Shown here piece after piece: positions 15,264 to 25,178 of a stretch of 64,000 bases of DNA. The notes under the pieces are model-generated. The model worked only from the letters and a program-made list of their open reading frames with translations. It was not told the origin of the DNA and made no database searches. Within the stretch, counting starts at the first letter, position 1, and every line of letters starts with the position of its first letter. Source of the stretch: Flavihumibacter sp. ZG627 (GTDB lineage: Bacteria; Bacteroidota; Bacteroidia; Chitinophagales; Chitinophagaceae); the NCBI RefSeq assembly GCF_000814325.1, contig NZ_JPHF01000003.1, positions 372,001-436,000 of the forward strand, written 5' to 3'. The position numbers and the translations under genes are program-made.

Positions 15264-18200
15264 ATGAACAAAAGTTTTTTGTTTCATCCCCTGTTTGTTA
15301 AAAAGAGAGGAAGCGTTCACATGATGATCGCGCTCTGCGGTATGGCCATTGCCACACCATTATTTAATTATGCTACTCCAGAGGTTCCGATGGAGACTCC
15401 CTATTATGCTGATCGTGAGATAAGTGGCAGAATAGTTGATGATAAGGGGGCGCCTGTGGCAAATGTGAGCGTAATGGTAAAAGGAACCACCATTGGAACT
15501 ACTACTGATGATAATGGAAATTTCAAACTTACTGTACCCGATGGTCAGTCGGTTTTGCTAATCAGTTATGTTGGTTTCAAATCCACGGAGTATACGCTTA
15601 ACAGTTCAAATACAGTAGCCATTACCTTAACACCTGAATCATCCCAGTTATCGGATGTGGTAGTTGTAGGTTATGGAACGCAGAGAAAGGTAACGGTAAC
15701 CGGTGCGGTAGCTCAGGTAAGGGGTAGCGAACTGGCAAAGACGCCGGTTATGAACCTGTCCAATACACTTGCCGGCCGCCTGCCGGGCATCACAGCTGTT
15801 AACAGTAGTGGTGAACCGGGGTATGATGGATCGGCTATTCGTATCCGTGGTACCAACTCATTAGGTAACACTTCAGCACTTATCGTAATTGATGGGGTGC
15901 CAGACAGGGCAGGTGGTCTTGAGCGTCTTAACCCGGCTGATATTGAAAGCGTATCAGTTCTGAAAGATGCTTCTGCTGCCATTTACGGATCCCGCGCTGC
16001 AAACGGTGTTATCCTGATAACAACGCGAAGGGGTAAATCAGGGAAGCCCCAGCTAACCTATAATTTTAACCAGGGCTGGGCGCAGGCAACCAGAATTCCC
16101 GAAATGGCAGATGCCATTGAGTATGGAGAACTCCGGAATGAGCTTGCCGTATTTGAGAATGTTCCCCCCAGCCAGTGGGCTGCAGCATGGCAGGCGCTGA
16201 ATACAACAGGAACTTATGTACGCACAGATAATAACGCAACAGTTACTTCTCCGGTAGGATTTTTCCCTGATGACATTGTCAAGTATAGAGATGGATCTGA
16301 TCCATGGGGACATCCAAATACGGATTGGTTCGGTGATGCCCTAAAAAAGTGGTCACCACAGTCGCGTCATAACCTTCAAATTAATGGAGGAAATGAAAAC
16401 GTAAGGTATTTTGGATCCGTAGGATACCAGAACCAGGATGGTTATTATAAGAATTCCGCAACAGGTTACCAGCAGTATGATCTTCGTTTCAACCTGGATG
16501 CAAAAATCAACAAATACCTGAGCACAACTTTGGGTGTGACTGCAAGGGAAGAATATCGTTTTTTCCCAACAGAAAGTGCGGGTTCTATTTTCCGGATGCT
16601 GATGCGGGGAAAACCCAATGAGCCCGAGATCTGGCCTAATGGATTACCTGGTCGTGATATTGAAAATGGCCAGAACCCTATTGTTATCACTACTAATGCT
16701 ACTGGTTATGATAAAGACAAACGTGATTATTTCCAGGCTAATGGAAAGTTTGAATTATTGATTCCGGGTGTTGAGGGATTGAAACTCACCGGTGCCGCAG
16801 CTATTGATAAATATCTTATGAGTGGCAAAAGATGGCAAACACCATGGTATCTCTATTCATGGGATAAAGTTTCCTATGAAGATGATGGCACAACACCTAA
16901 ATTGACCAAAGAACTCCGTTCTACCTTTACTGATCCAAGATTGCGTCAGAATGCTGAGAACAGCCTCAATATCAACCTCTCAGCTCTCCTTAACTATGAT
17001 CGCGTCTTCGGTGATCACACCGTTAATTTCCTTGCAGGAGTACAACGTGAAACAATCAATTCAGAATTCTTCAATGCATACCGGAGATATTTTATATCTA
17101 CAGCGGTTGACCAGCTCTTTGCGGGGGGTGATGAAGAAAGAAATGTGAGCGGTGGTGCCTATGAGCGTGCCCGTCTCAGCTATTTCGGACGTGTAGGCTA
17201 TAACTACCAGGAAAAATACCTGGCAGAATTTTTATGGCGTTATGATGGTTCCTATATTTTCCCTCCAAATAAACGTTTTGGTTTTTTCCCCGGTGTGATG
17301 GTAGGATGGAGAATCTCTGAAGAAGATTTCTTCCGCGAGAATGTTAGTTTCGTGGATAACCTGAAGCTTCGTGCTTCCTGGGGGCAAATGGGTGCTGAAC
17401 CTTATATTAATGGATCGCTGGCAGAGTATCAATTCCTTGCTACTTATGGTTTCAGTAGCTTCATTATAGATGATGAGGTTGCCCGAGCCCTATATGAAAC
17501 AAAAATGCCCAATCCAAACTTTACCTGGGAAGTTGGTAATAATACCAACGTGGGATTGGAGGCAACCTTATTCAACAATAGGCTGAATATCGAGTTCGAT
17601 GTTTTCAGGAACCAGCGTAAGAATGCGCTTATCCGCGCCAGCGGTGCTGTTCCGGGAACATCCGGAATTTCAAACCTTCTGCCACCAACAAATATCGGTC
17701 AACTTGATAACAAAGGCTGGGAATTCAAAGTTGGTTATAACAACTCCATTGGTGATCTGCGTTATAATGTTGGTGTGAATGGAGGATATGCGAAGAACAA
17801 GATCGTGTTCTGGAGTGAAGCGCCGGGTGTGCCTGAATGGCAGCGATCTACAGGAAGCACTTTTGGAAGTAATGGAGCAGCTTTCCTTGTTTATGAATAT
17901 GCTGGTGTATTCCGCGATGAAAAGGATCTTGCAGCTAACAATATTGATTATAGTGCAGTAGGTGGAGCTAATCTTCGTCCCGGGGATATGAAATTCAGGG
18001 ATGTTAATAATGATGGAAAGATCACCGGTGATGACCAGGTAAGGCTGGATAAGAATCGTGACCCACGTTTCACTTATGGTATCAATGCAGGGTTGCAGTA
18101 CAAGAATTTTGACCTCTCCATTTTATTCCAGGGTGCAAGAGGGGGACTTCTCTTCATCGGCACCGAATCTGGTGATATCGGAAATTATCTGCAATACACC

Positions 18201-18536
18201 TTCGACAATCGCTGGAGCATTGAAAATCCAAGCAGTGTTCATCCAAGGATCGATAACAGGGATAATACTTATTATTCGGGTTCAGGTGCAGGAAATAACA
18301 CTTATTGGCTACGGGAAAATGATTATTTACGTCTTAAGAATTTTGAACTTGGTTATAATGTTACAACTGGCATCATTAATAAGGTGGGTATAAGTAACCT
18401 CCGCATATATGCGAATGGTATTAACCTGATCACATGGGATCAGATGAAAATTTATGATCCTGAAGCAGTAAGCGGCAGTGGTCAGTATTATCCACAGGCA
18501 AGGGTATTAAACCTTGGTGCTTCCGTAACTTTTTAA
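15264..18536 (+). CDS. SusC/RagA family TonB-linked outer-membrane transporter
   Basis: 1090 residues. After the signal peptide comes a carboxypeptidase-regulatory-like domain (about 52-125; ISGRIVDDKGAPVANVSVMVKGT). Next is the Bacteroidota signature DVVVVGYGTQRK, the plug domain (about 130-260; AGRLPGI, IRGTNSLGNTSALIVIDGVP, SVLKDASAAIYGSRAANGVILITT), and a long 22-strand barrel ending in VLNLGASVTF. It imports a substrate, probably a glycan or peptide, across the outer membrane with energy from TonB. The SusD partner starts 9 bases later. Substrate is not readable, and no glycoside hydrolase is next to it. Confidence 0.97.
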   Translation: MNKSFLFHPLFVKKRGSVHMMIALCGMAIATPLFNYATPEVPMETPYYADREISGRIVDDKGAPVANVSVMVKGTTIGTTTDDNGNFKLTVPDGQSVLLISYVGFKSTEYTLNSSNTVAITLTPESSQLSDVVVVGYGTQRKVTVTGAVAQVRGSELAKTPVMNLSNTLAGRLPGITAVNSSGEPGYDGSAIRIRGTNSLGNTSALIVIDGVPDRAGGLERLNPADIESVSVLKDASAAIYGSRAANGVILITTRRGKSGKPQLTYNFNQGWAQATRIPEMADAIEYGELRNELAVFENVPPSQWAAAWQALNTTGTYVRTDNNATVTSPVGFFPDDIVKYRDGSDPWGHPNTDWFGDALKKWSPQSRHNLQINGGNENVRYFGSVGYQNQDGYYKNSATGYQQYDLRFNLDAKINKYLSTTLGVTAREEYRFFPTESAGSIFRMLMRGKPNEPEIWPNGLPGRDIENGQNPIVITTNATGYDKDKRDYFQANGKFELLIPGVEGLKLTGAAAIDKYLMSGKRWQTPWYLYSWDKVSYEDDGTTPKLTKELRSTFTDPRLRQNAENSLNINLSALLNYDRVFGDHTVNFLAGVQRETINSEFFNAYRRYFISTAVDQLFAGGDEERNVSGGAYERARLSYFGRVGYNYQEKYLAEFLWRYDGSYIFPPNKRFGFFPGVMVGWRISEEDFFRENVSFVDNLKLRASWGQMGAEPYINGSLAEYQFLATYGFSSFIIDDEVARALYETKMPNPNFTWEVGNNTNVGLEATLFNNRLNIEFDVFRNQRKNALIRASGAVPGTSGISNLLPPTNIGQLDNKGWEFKVGYNNSIGDLRYNVGVNGGYAKNKIVFWSEAPGVPEWQRSTGSTFGSNGAAFLVYEYAGVFRDEKDLAANNIDYSAVGGANLRPGDMKFRDVNNDGKITGDDQVRLDKNRDPRFTYGINAGLQYKNFDLSILFQGARGGLLFIGTESGDIGNYLQYTFDNRWSIENPSSVHPRIDNRDNTYYSGSGAGNNTYWLRENDYLRLKNFELGYNVTTGIINKVGISNLRIYANGINLITWDQMKIYDPEAVSGSGQYYPQARVLNLGASVTF

Positions 18537-18545
18537 ATAAGAACT

Positions 18546-20426
18546 ATGAGAATCATAAATAAAATCACTAATGCATGCTTAATTGCCTCGTTGATAGCAA
18601 TAAGCTCTTGTAATAAGGATTTCCTTGACACCCAGCCGCTGGGCGAAGTATCTTCATCTGCTGTTTGGAATGACGGTCCATTGGCCACTGCTTTTGTAAA
18701 TGAAATTTATAATGGACTTGGGGCTGGAGGATTTGAAGAAGAAATGCTCGCCTCCTATACTGATGAAGCAGTATTCACTCATACCGGCCGTGGTATCAAT
18801 ACCGTTACTGAAGGAAGCGCAAGTGCGAGTAATACAGGTCGACTGAGCGGCACATATGCCTGGAGCTCGATGTATACCCGTATTAGGGCCTGTAACGTTG
18901 CTCTTCAGAACCTGGAAACATCTACCATCGACGAAGCGCTCAATGAGCGACTACAGGGAGAGATCCATTTTTTGCGTGCTTATTATTACCACCAGTTGGC
19001 TAGGTATTATGGTGGCGTTCCACTGGTTACACAAGTGTATGGGCTGGATGAAGATTATACAATTGCCCGAAGCTCATATGCTGAAACCATAGATTTCATA
19101 GTTAGTGAGTGCGAACTGGCAATTGGTAAACTTACAGGTTTGAGTATGCAGAAAGGTCGTGCTACTGCAGTGGCTGCAATGGCACTTAAATCAAGGGTGT
19201 TATTGTATGCTGCGAGTGACCTTCATGATATACCTACTGCATCAGCAAAATCTTCCGTCATTTCAGGTTTTGCAAACAAGGAATTAATTGGCTATACAAG
19301 CGGTGACCAGGCTTCACGCTGGCAGGCTGCCAAAGTAGCTGCGAGGGCTGTGATCGATGCAGCAAGTGGTTATAAGTTCAATCTTGATGCCCCAGTTTCA
19401 GCAGAGGAGGGAAGGATGAACTATATATCCATTTCAATGGGCGGAGGAAGTGCTGCCCCCGGGGTTGATGGTACTGCAGCATCTGAACTTCTGTTTGCAC
19501 GTTATAATGTTCCTGATAAAGACGAATGGGGTGGGCCTTATGCAGGCTTGTTCAACGGACCTAACGGCTACCATAACTGGGCTGGTAATACACCCATCGG
19601 CGAACTGGTTGATGAGTATGAAATGATGGATGGCACTAAATTTTCCTGGAGTTCGCCTGCTCATAAAGCAGCCCCTTACAAGAACAGGGATCCTCGTTTT
19701 TATGCAAGTATCATGTTTGACGGTTCAGACTGGAAACCACGTAACCTTATCTCTGGTGATGTTGATCCCGCTAACCAAATTCAGACAGGGCAATATGACC
19801 TCATAGTTGGTGGCGCAACAATTACTTTCCAGGGCCTTGATACAAGGAGAAGTTCAATCGAAGACTGGAATGGTACCCGTACCGGCTATTATATGAGAAA
19901 GTTCATTGATCCGGATCCGGCTATTGTTGAAAACAATACCAAGCAATTTATCCCATGGCCTTTCTTCCGTTATACAGAAGCTGTTTTTAATTATGTGGAA
20001 GCATGCCTTGAACTCGGTGAAGAAGAAGAAGCCCGTAACTGGATGAATAAGATTCGATTCAGGGCTGGCATGCCAGCGGTTACTGAATCAGGTACTGCCC
20101 TGATGGATCGCTACCGCAATGAGCGCAGGATCGAGATGTTATTTGAGGAGCAACGTTATCATGACGCTCGCAGGTGGATGATAGCTCCCACAACACTCGG
20201 CCGGAAAATACATTTCATTAATGTGGTTGGTAAATTCAAACCAGGCAAATCACTTACCGGTACTTATAAACATGATGAATCTATTTATGATTATTCCTAC
20301 ACACCTGTTGAAGACATAAACCATGAAAACCGGAGCTGGGCCGATAAAATGTATTTTACCCCAATTCACCGCGACGAAATGAATAAGAATGATAAACTTA
20401 TTCAGAACCCTGGGTATAATGACTAG
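18546..20426 (+). CDS. RagB/SusD family nutrient-uptake lipoprotein
   Basis: 626 residues. A signal peptide with lipobox (ISSC, Cys about 23) is followed by NKDFLDTQPLGEVS, a typical SusD start. The tetratricopeptide-like helical core includes the conserved EIHFLRAYYYHQLARYYGGVPLVT, and the C-terminal part has NEVVRNERRIEMLFEEQRYHDARRW-type sequence at about 520-545. It is a surface lipoprotein that forms the lid of the SusC transporter. It sits 9 bases after SusC and ends just before a strong hairpin terminator, so SusCD form a transcription unit of their own or with attenuated read-through. Confidence 0.97.
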   Translation: MRIINKITNACLIASLIAISSCNKDFLDTQPLGEVSSSAVWNDGPLATAFVNEIYNGLGAGGFEEEMLASYTDEAVFTHTGRGINTVTEGSASASNTGRLSGTYAWSSMYTRIRACNVALQNLETSTIDEALNERLQGEIHFLRAYYYHQLARYYGGVPLVTQVYGLDEDYTIARSSYAETIDFIVSECELAIGKLTGLSMQKGRATAVAAMALKSRVLLYAASDLHDIPTASAKSSVISGFANKELIGYTSGDQASRWQAAKVAARAVIDAASGYKFNLDAPVSAEEGRMNYISISMGGGSAAPGVDGTAASELLFARYNVPDKDEWGGPYAGLFNGPNGYHNWAGNTPIGELVDEYEMMDGTKFSWSSPAHKAAPYKNRDPRFYASIMFDGSDWKPRNLISGDVDPANQIQTGQYDLIVGGATITFQGLDTRRSSIEDWNGTRTGYYMRKFIDPDPAIVENNTKQFIPWPFFRYTEAVFNYVEACLELGEEEEARNWMNKIRFRAGMPAVTESGTALMDRYRNERRIEMLFEEQRYHDARRWMIAPTTLGRKIHFINVVGKFKPGKSLTGTYKHDESIYDYSYTPVEDINHENRSWADKMYFTPIHRDEMNKNDKLIQNPGYND

Positions 20427-20452
20427 TATTTTTTAAGATTTCTGTTCATATC

Positions 20453-20494
20453 AAAAAGTTTATGCCAGTATATTTATACTGGCATAAACTTTTT
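20453..20494. terminator. Bidirectional terminator between SusD and the first CRTAC1-like gene
   Basis: A perfect stem of at least 18 bp (AAAAAGTTTATGCCAGTA with its complement at 20477-20494) around a small AT loop, with A-run before and T-run after. The in-frame ATG at 20462 lies inside this stem and so is not used as a start. Confidence 0.9.
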
Positions 20495-20515
20495 GTAAGT
20501 CACAACCTTTGCATT

Positions 20516-23500
20516 TTGAAACACCTTCTGCCATTAAGCATTGTTCTCCTTTTTCTCAATTCCTGTTCCAACGATAATTCTCCGGAGGGCAATGAGAAGG
20601 TAGGTAATCCTCTGTTTACATTACTGTCGCCTGATAGCACGGGCATCATGTTCAGTAACAACCTTACCGAAGCTGGCAATACAAATGTATTACTCTATGA
20701 GTATTTTTATAATGGTGGCGGTGTTGCTGTGGGTGATCTGAATAGCGATGGCCTGGAGGACATTTTTTTCAATGGGAATATGACACCGGGTAAACTATAC
20801 CTTAATCGGGGTAATATGCAATTTGACGATATTACTCTTCCTTCAGGTGTAGTTACAAGGCAGGCACCCTGGAGAACGGGTGTTACAATTGCGGATGTTA
20901 ATGGTGACGGGAAACCCGATATTCACATTAGTTATTCAGGAAAGGTGAGGGCCGACAACAGGGCCAACCAGCTTTTCATAAATAATGGCAATGATGCAAA
21001 AGGGATTCCGCAATTTAGTGAAGAGGCGCTTCAATATGGGTTGGCAGATACAGCCTATACAACACAGGTTTTTTTCTTCGATCATGATAGAGATGGTGAC
21101 CTTGACCTCTTATCTCTTAACCATAATCCAAACAATATGCCTGTGCTGGATGAGTCAAGTACAGCAGCTCTCCTTGCAAAAGAAGATCCTTCCATTGGAG
21201 TAAGGTTGTTCCGCAATGAAAAAAACAAATTCACTGATATAACGCGGCAGGCTGGCATCAGCAGCTCGGTATTGACCTACGGTCTGGGTGCCGCAATAGC
21301 TGACATCGATGGAGATGGTTGGCAGGATATATATATCGCGAATGACTATAATGTCCCGGATTTCCTTTACATCAATAACCGCAATGGAACTTTTACTGAT
21401 AAAAAGTTCTCCATGCTTGGACATACTTCGCAATCCTCCATGGGTAACAATGTGGCCGATATAAATAATGATGGCTTTCCCGATATTCTGGTATTGGATA
21501 TGTTACCCGAGGATAATCGCCGGCAGAAACTCTTATTGTCACCTGATAATTATGAGAAATTTGACCTTATCGTTCGTTCGGGTTTCCACTACCAGTATAT
21601 GCGCAATGTTCTGCAACTGAATAATGGGAATGGTACTTTCAGTGAAATTGGTCAGCTGGCTGGTATTTCAAACACAGACTGGAGCTGGGCACCCCTGGTT
21701 GCTGATTTTGATAATGATGGCTGGAAAGATCTGTTTATTACAAATGGCTATCTCAGGGATTATACCAATATGGATTTTCTAAAGTTCATGAATGATTATG
21801 TTGCAGCAAAGGGAAGATTAAGTAAGGAAGATGTGTTGAAGATATTGCAGCAAATGCCATCTTCAAATATTGTCAATTATGCATTCCGTAATAATGGTAA
21901 TCTTGGATTTTCGAACATGGGTAAAGACTGGGGATTTAGCCAGGCAACAAACAGTAATGGCGCAGCGTATGCAGACCTTGATAATGACGGTGACCTTGAT
22001 ATTGTTGTTAACAATGTAAATACTCCTGCTTCTATTTACAGGAATGGAGCAAGTGATAGCAGCTCACATTATCTTTCTGTCCGCCTAAAAGGGAAGCCTG
22101 GAAATACGGATGGTATTGGAGCAAAGGTTGTACTTTATAACAAGGGAATAAAGCAATACCTGGAACAAATGCCGGCCCGTGGCTACCAGTCCACCAATAG
22201 TGCCCTGCTTCATTTTGGATTAGCTGAAAGCAGTTCAGTAGATTCAATAAAAATTATCTGGCTGGGTGGTAAAACCCAAAAGCTGACAAATGTAAAATCC
22301 CGTCAAACAATTGTGCTCGAAGAGAAAAATGCCGTGCAGGAAATTGACAAGCCGGTTTCACTTAAGCCAGTATTTGCTGAGATTAAGTCGCCCCTCAATT
22401 ACACCCATCACTCAAACGATATAAATGATTTCAAAAGACAGCCTTTATTGACCAATCCATTATCTCATTCAGGTCCATCTATGGCGGTGGGTGATGTAAA
22501 CGGCGATGGGCTCGAAGATATTTTTGCAGGAGGCGGAAACGGATATTCAGGAATCTTGTACCTGCAAAACAGGAAGGGAGAATTCAGTGCAAGCAAACAG
22601 GCGGCTTTTGATGTTGATAAGAATAGTGAGGATGCTGATGCGGTAATTGCAGACCTGAATATGGATGGATTTGCAGATCTCTATGTTGTAAGCGGGGGTT
22701 ATCATAATTATTCACCCAAAGATGCAGCACTCCAGGACAGGATCTATCTGAATGACGGGAAAGGAAACTTTAAGAAAGCGACCAATGTATTGCCTGAAAT
22801 GCTTGTATCAAAAAGCTGTGCTGCGATAGCCGACTTTAATGGAGACGGATCGCCTGATATTTTTCTGGGGGGCCGAAATATTCCGGGTAATTATCCTGAA
22901 ACTCCTTCCAGCTATCTTTTGATCAATGATGGTAAAGGTGTATTCACAGATCAGACCAGCACCATAGCCCCTGAATTGAAGAATATTGGCATGGTTACAG
23001 ATGCTGTTTGGTCAGATATAAATGCAGATGGTAAGAATGATCTTGTATTGGCTGGTGAATGGATGCCCCTGACTATCTATATCAATAACAACAATAAACT
23101 GGAGAACAGGACCAAAGAAATTCTGGGTAAGGAATTTAAAGGTTGGTGGAACACATTGTTGGTAACTGATCTGAATAATGACAATAAACCTGATATTGTT
23201 GCAGGTAATGCGGGACTAAATATGCAATGCCGCGTTTCAGATGATGAACCTGCTGAGCTATATTATAAGGATTTCGATAATAATGGTTCGATTGATCCAA
23301 TATTGAATTTTTACATTCAGCATAAAAGCTATCCCTATGTTACAAGGGATGAATTACTCGATCAGATAAGCATGATGCGGACAAGGTTTCCTGATTATAA
23401 AAGTTATGCCGATGCAGGTATGAACGATATATTCACGAAGGAAGAAATGAAGGATGTAAAGAAACTAACTGCCAATCATCTTGCTACCACCTGTTTCTTA

Positions 23501-23848
23501 AGTAATGAAAAGGGTACCTTAAATCTGACAGAACTTCCAGTACAGGTACAGTTTTCACCTGTGAATACAATTAACACACTTGATTATAATAATGATGGCA
23601 TCATGGATATACTACTCTGTGGAAATATCAATAAAGCAAGGCTTCGGTTTGGTAAAATGGACGCCAATTATGGAATACTCCTGAAAGGAGAAGGCGCGGC
23701 CTTTAAATATATTCCCCAGCACGAGTCCAATCTTAAATTATGGGGTGATGTCAGATCAGTTGTGAAAGTAAATGACAGCTTTCTTTTTGGAATAAATCAA
23801 TCAGAAATGAAGGCATATAAATTGAATAGAAATGTTGAGAAACAGTAA
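20516..23848 (+). CDS. CRTAC1-like FG-GAP/VCBS and ASPIC/UnbV lipoprotein (first copy)
   Basis: About 1110 residues from TTG 20516, which gives a clean signal peptide with lipobox (LNSC). An ATG at 20462 falls within the terminator stem. A first seven-bladed propeller (about 25-500) carries many FG-GAP/VCBS calcium loops of D-x-N-x-DG type (DLNSDGLED, DVNGDGKPD, DIDGDGWQD, DLDNDGDLD). An ASPIC/UnbV domain follows at about 521-605 (GIGAKVVLYNKG, RGYQSTNSALLHFGL). A second propeller (about 640-1100) has DVNGDGLEDIFAGGG and DFNGDGSPDIF. It is an extracytoplasmic, probably surface-exposed binding protein. It overlaps the haloperoxidase gene by 17 bases and resembles the protein at 25153. Confidence 0.92.
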   Translation: MKHLLPLSIVLLFLNSCSNDNSPEGNEKVGNPLFTLLSPDSTGIMFSNNLTEAGNTNVLLYEYFYNGGGVAVGDLNSDGLEDIFFNGNMTPGKLYLNRGNMQFDDITLPSGVVTRQAPWRTGVTIADVNGDGKPDIHISYSGKVRADNRANQLFINNGNDAKGIPQFSEEALQYGLADTAYTTQVFFFDHDRDGDLDLLSLNHNPNNMPVLDESSTAALLAKEDPSIGVRLFRNEKNKFTDITRQAGISSSVLTYGLGAAIADIDGDGWQDIYIANDYNVPDFLYINNRNGTFTDKKFSMLGHTSQSSMGNNVADINNDGFPDILVLDMLPEDNRRQKLLLSPDNYEKFDLIVRSGFHYQYMRNVLQLNNGNGTFSEIGQLAGISNTDWSWAPLVADFDNDGWKDLFITNGYLRDYTNMDFLKFMNDYVAAKGRLSKEDVLKILQQMPSSNIVNYAFRNNGNLGFSNMGKDWGFSQATNSNGAAYADLDNDGDLDIVVNNVNTPASIYRNGASDSSSHYLSVRLKGKPGNTDGIGAKVVLYNKGIKQYLEQMPARGYQSTNSALLHFGLAESSSVDSIKIIWLGGKTQKLTNVKSRQTIVLEEKNAVQEIDKPVSLKPVFAEIKSPLNYTHHSNDINDFKRQPLLTNPLSHSGPSMAVGDVNGDGLEDIFAGGGNGYSGILYLQNRKGEFSASKQAAFDVDKNSEDADAVIADLNMDGFADLYVVSGGYHNYSPKDAALQDRIYLNDGKGNFKKATNVLPEMLVSKSCAAIADFNGDGSPDIFLGGRNIPGNYPETPSSYLLINDGKGVFTDQTSTIAPELKNIGMVTDAVWSDINADGKNDLVLAGEWMPLTIYINNNNKLENRTKEILGKEFKGWWNTLLVTDLNNDNKPDIVAGNAGLNMQCRVSDDEPAELYYKDFDNNGSIDPILNFYIQHKSYPYVTRDELLDQISMMRTRFPDYKSYADAGMNDIFTKEEMKDVKKLTANHLATTCFLSNEKGTLNLTELPVQVQFSPVNTINTLDYNNDGIMDILLCGNINKARLRFGKMDANYGILLKGEGAAFKYIPQHESNLKLWGDVRSVVKVNDSFLFGINQSEMKAYKLNRNVEKQ

Positions 23849-25178
23849 AGTCCTTTCATTTTTTATATTGTTGCTATTATCCTGTTCTTCCGGCAAAAAA
23901 CAACCTGAATTAAAAGGAGAGGAAATCAGCAGGGTGATCAGTAAGATGACAGATGTTATGGTGCGCGATATTACCAATCCACCCCTTGCTGCAAGATTTT
24001 TCAGTTATAGCCTGCTATCCGGTTACGAGGTAATGTCAGAATATGATAAACGATTGGTAAAAATGCAGGGTAGGCTAAATGACTATCCGGCAATGGAACA
24101 TCCTGATTCACTTAAGCCTATCAATCACCAGCTTGCATCCATTCTTGCTATCATGGAAACAGCGCAACGGTTGCAGCCATCCGGAAAGGAGATTGAAATC
24201 TATAAATTTAAGTTCCTGGATTCTTGTCGTTCGGAAGGTTGGGATGAAGAAATAATTCTTAACTCCTCAGGCTATGCAAATGTTATCAGCAAACAAATTT
24301 TAGCCTATGCTAAGGCTGACCGTTATAATAAAATCAGTAACCTGTCGAGATATACTCCTCAAAAAAAGGAGGGTAGTTGGTATCCTACCCCGCCCGCTTT
24401 TATCGCAGCGGTTGAACCGAATTTTAATACTGTCAGACCCTTTACGCTCGATTCGGCATCACAATTCAAACCAGTACCACCCGCAGATTATGATTCCAAA
24501 CCAGGTTCCGAATTTTATAACCTGATGAATGCTGTATATACTGAAAGTAAAAAAGCTGATCAGGAACACCAGGCAATTGCTGCTTTCTGGGACTGTAACC
24601 CGTTCATGGTGAATGATAAGGGGCATCTTCAGTATGCGTTTAAGAAAATTTCACCCGGCGCGCATTGGTTAGGCATTAGTGGAATTGCCTGCCGGAAAGC
24701 AGCCATGGATTATAGTGAAACCCTTCAGGTACTTTCCACCGTTTCTATTGGTCTGATGGATGCTTTTATGGCTTGTTGGGATGAAAAATACAGAAGCAAC
24801 CGGATAAGACCAGAAACAGTGATCCGGAAACATCTGGATCCCTCCTGGGAACCGCTGCTTCAGACACCACCTTTTCCAGAATACCTTAGTGGACATAGCA
24901 CCATATCCACGGCCTCTGCAGTCATTCTAACAAATTTCTTTGGTGATAATTTTTCCTATACAGACAGCGTGGAAATTCCTTATGGACTACCTGCCCGAAG
25001 TTTTCGCTCTTTTAAAGAGGCTGCAGAGGAAGCTGGTGTTTCGAGGTTTTATGGTGGCATTCATTATATGGACGCAATTGAGCAGGGGAATATCCAAGGT
25101 GCAAGAGTAGGGGAATGGGTGATAAAAAAAATCGCAACTGAGAAAAACAAAAATGAACAGGCAAGTACATCAAATTAA
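23832..25178 (+). CDS. Vanadium-dependent haloperoxidase-type lipoprotein (PAP2 superfamily)
   Basis: 448 residues; signal peptide with lipobox (LLSC, Cys about 18). The full three-part signature of vanadate haloperoxidases and acid phosphatases is present: K-x6-RP (KYRSNRIRP, about 318-326), L-SGH (EYLSGHST, catalytic His about 355) and SR-x5-H (SRFYGGIH, about 404-411). These residues hold vanadate or phosphate. The usual P before SGH is L. The enzyme may oxidise halides with peroxide, or act as a phosphatase; the sequence cannot decide. It lies between two CRTAC1-like genes with overlaps of 17 and 26 bases, so the three are translated together. Confidence 0.9.
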   Translation: MLRNSKVLSFFILLLLSCSSGKKQPELKGEEISRVISKMTDVMVRDITNPPLAARFFSYSLLSGYEVMSEYDKRLVKMQGRLNDYPAMEHPDSLKPINHQLASILAIMETAQRLQPSGKEIEIYKFKFLDSCRSEGWDEEIILNSSGYANVISKQILAYAKADRYNKISNLSRYTPQKKEGSWYPTPPAFIAAVEPNFNTVRPFTLDSASQFKPVPPADYDSKPGSEFYNLMNAVYTESKKADQEHQAIAAFWDCNPFMVNDKGHLQYAFKKISPGAHWLGISGIACRKAAMDYSETLQVLSTVSIGLMDAFMACWDEKYRSNRIRPETVIRKHLDPSWEPLLQTPPFPEYLSGHSTISTASAVILTNFFGDNFSYTDSVEIPYGLPARSFRSFKEAAEEAGVSRFYGGIHYMDAIEQGNIQGARVGEWVIKKIATEKNKNEQASTSN

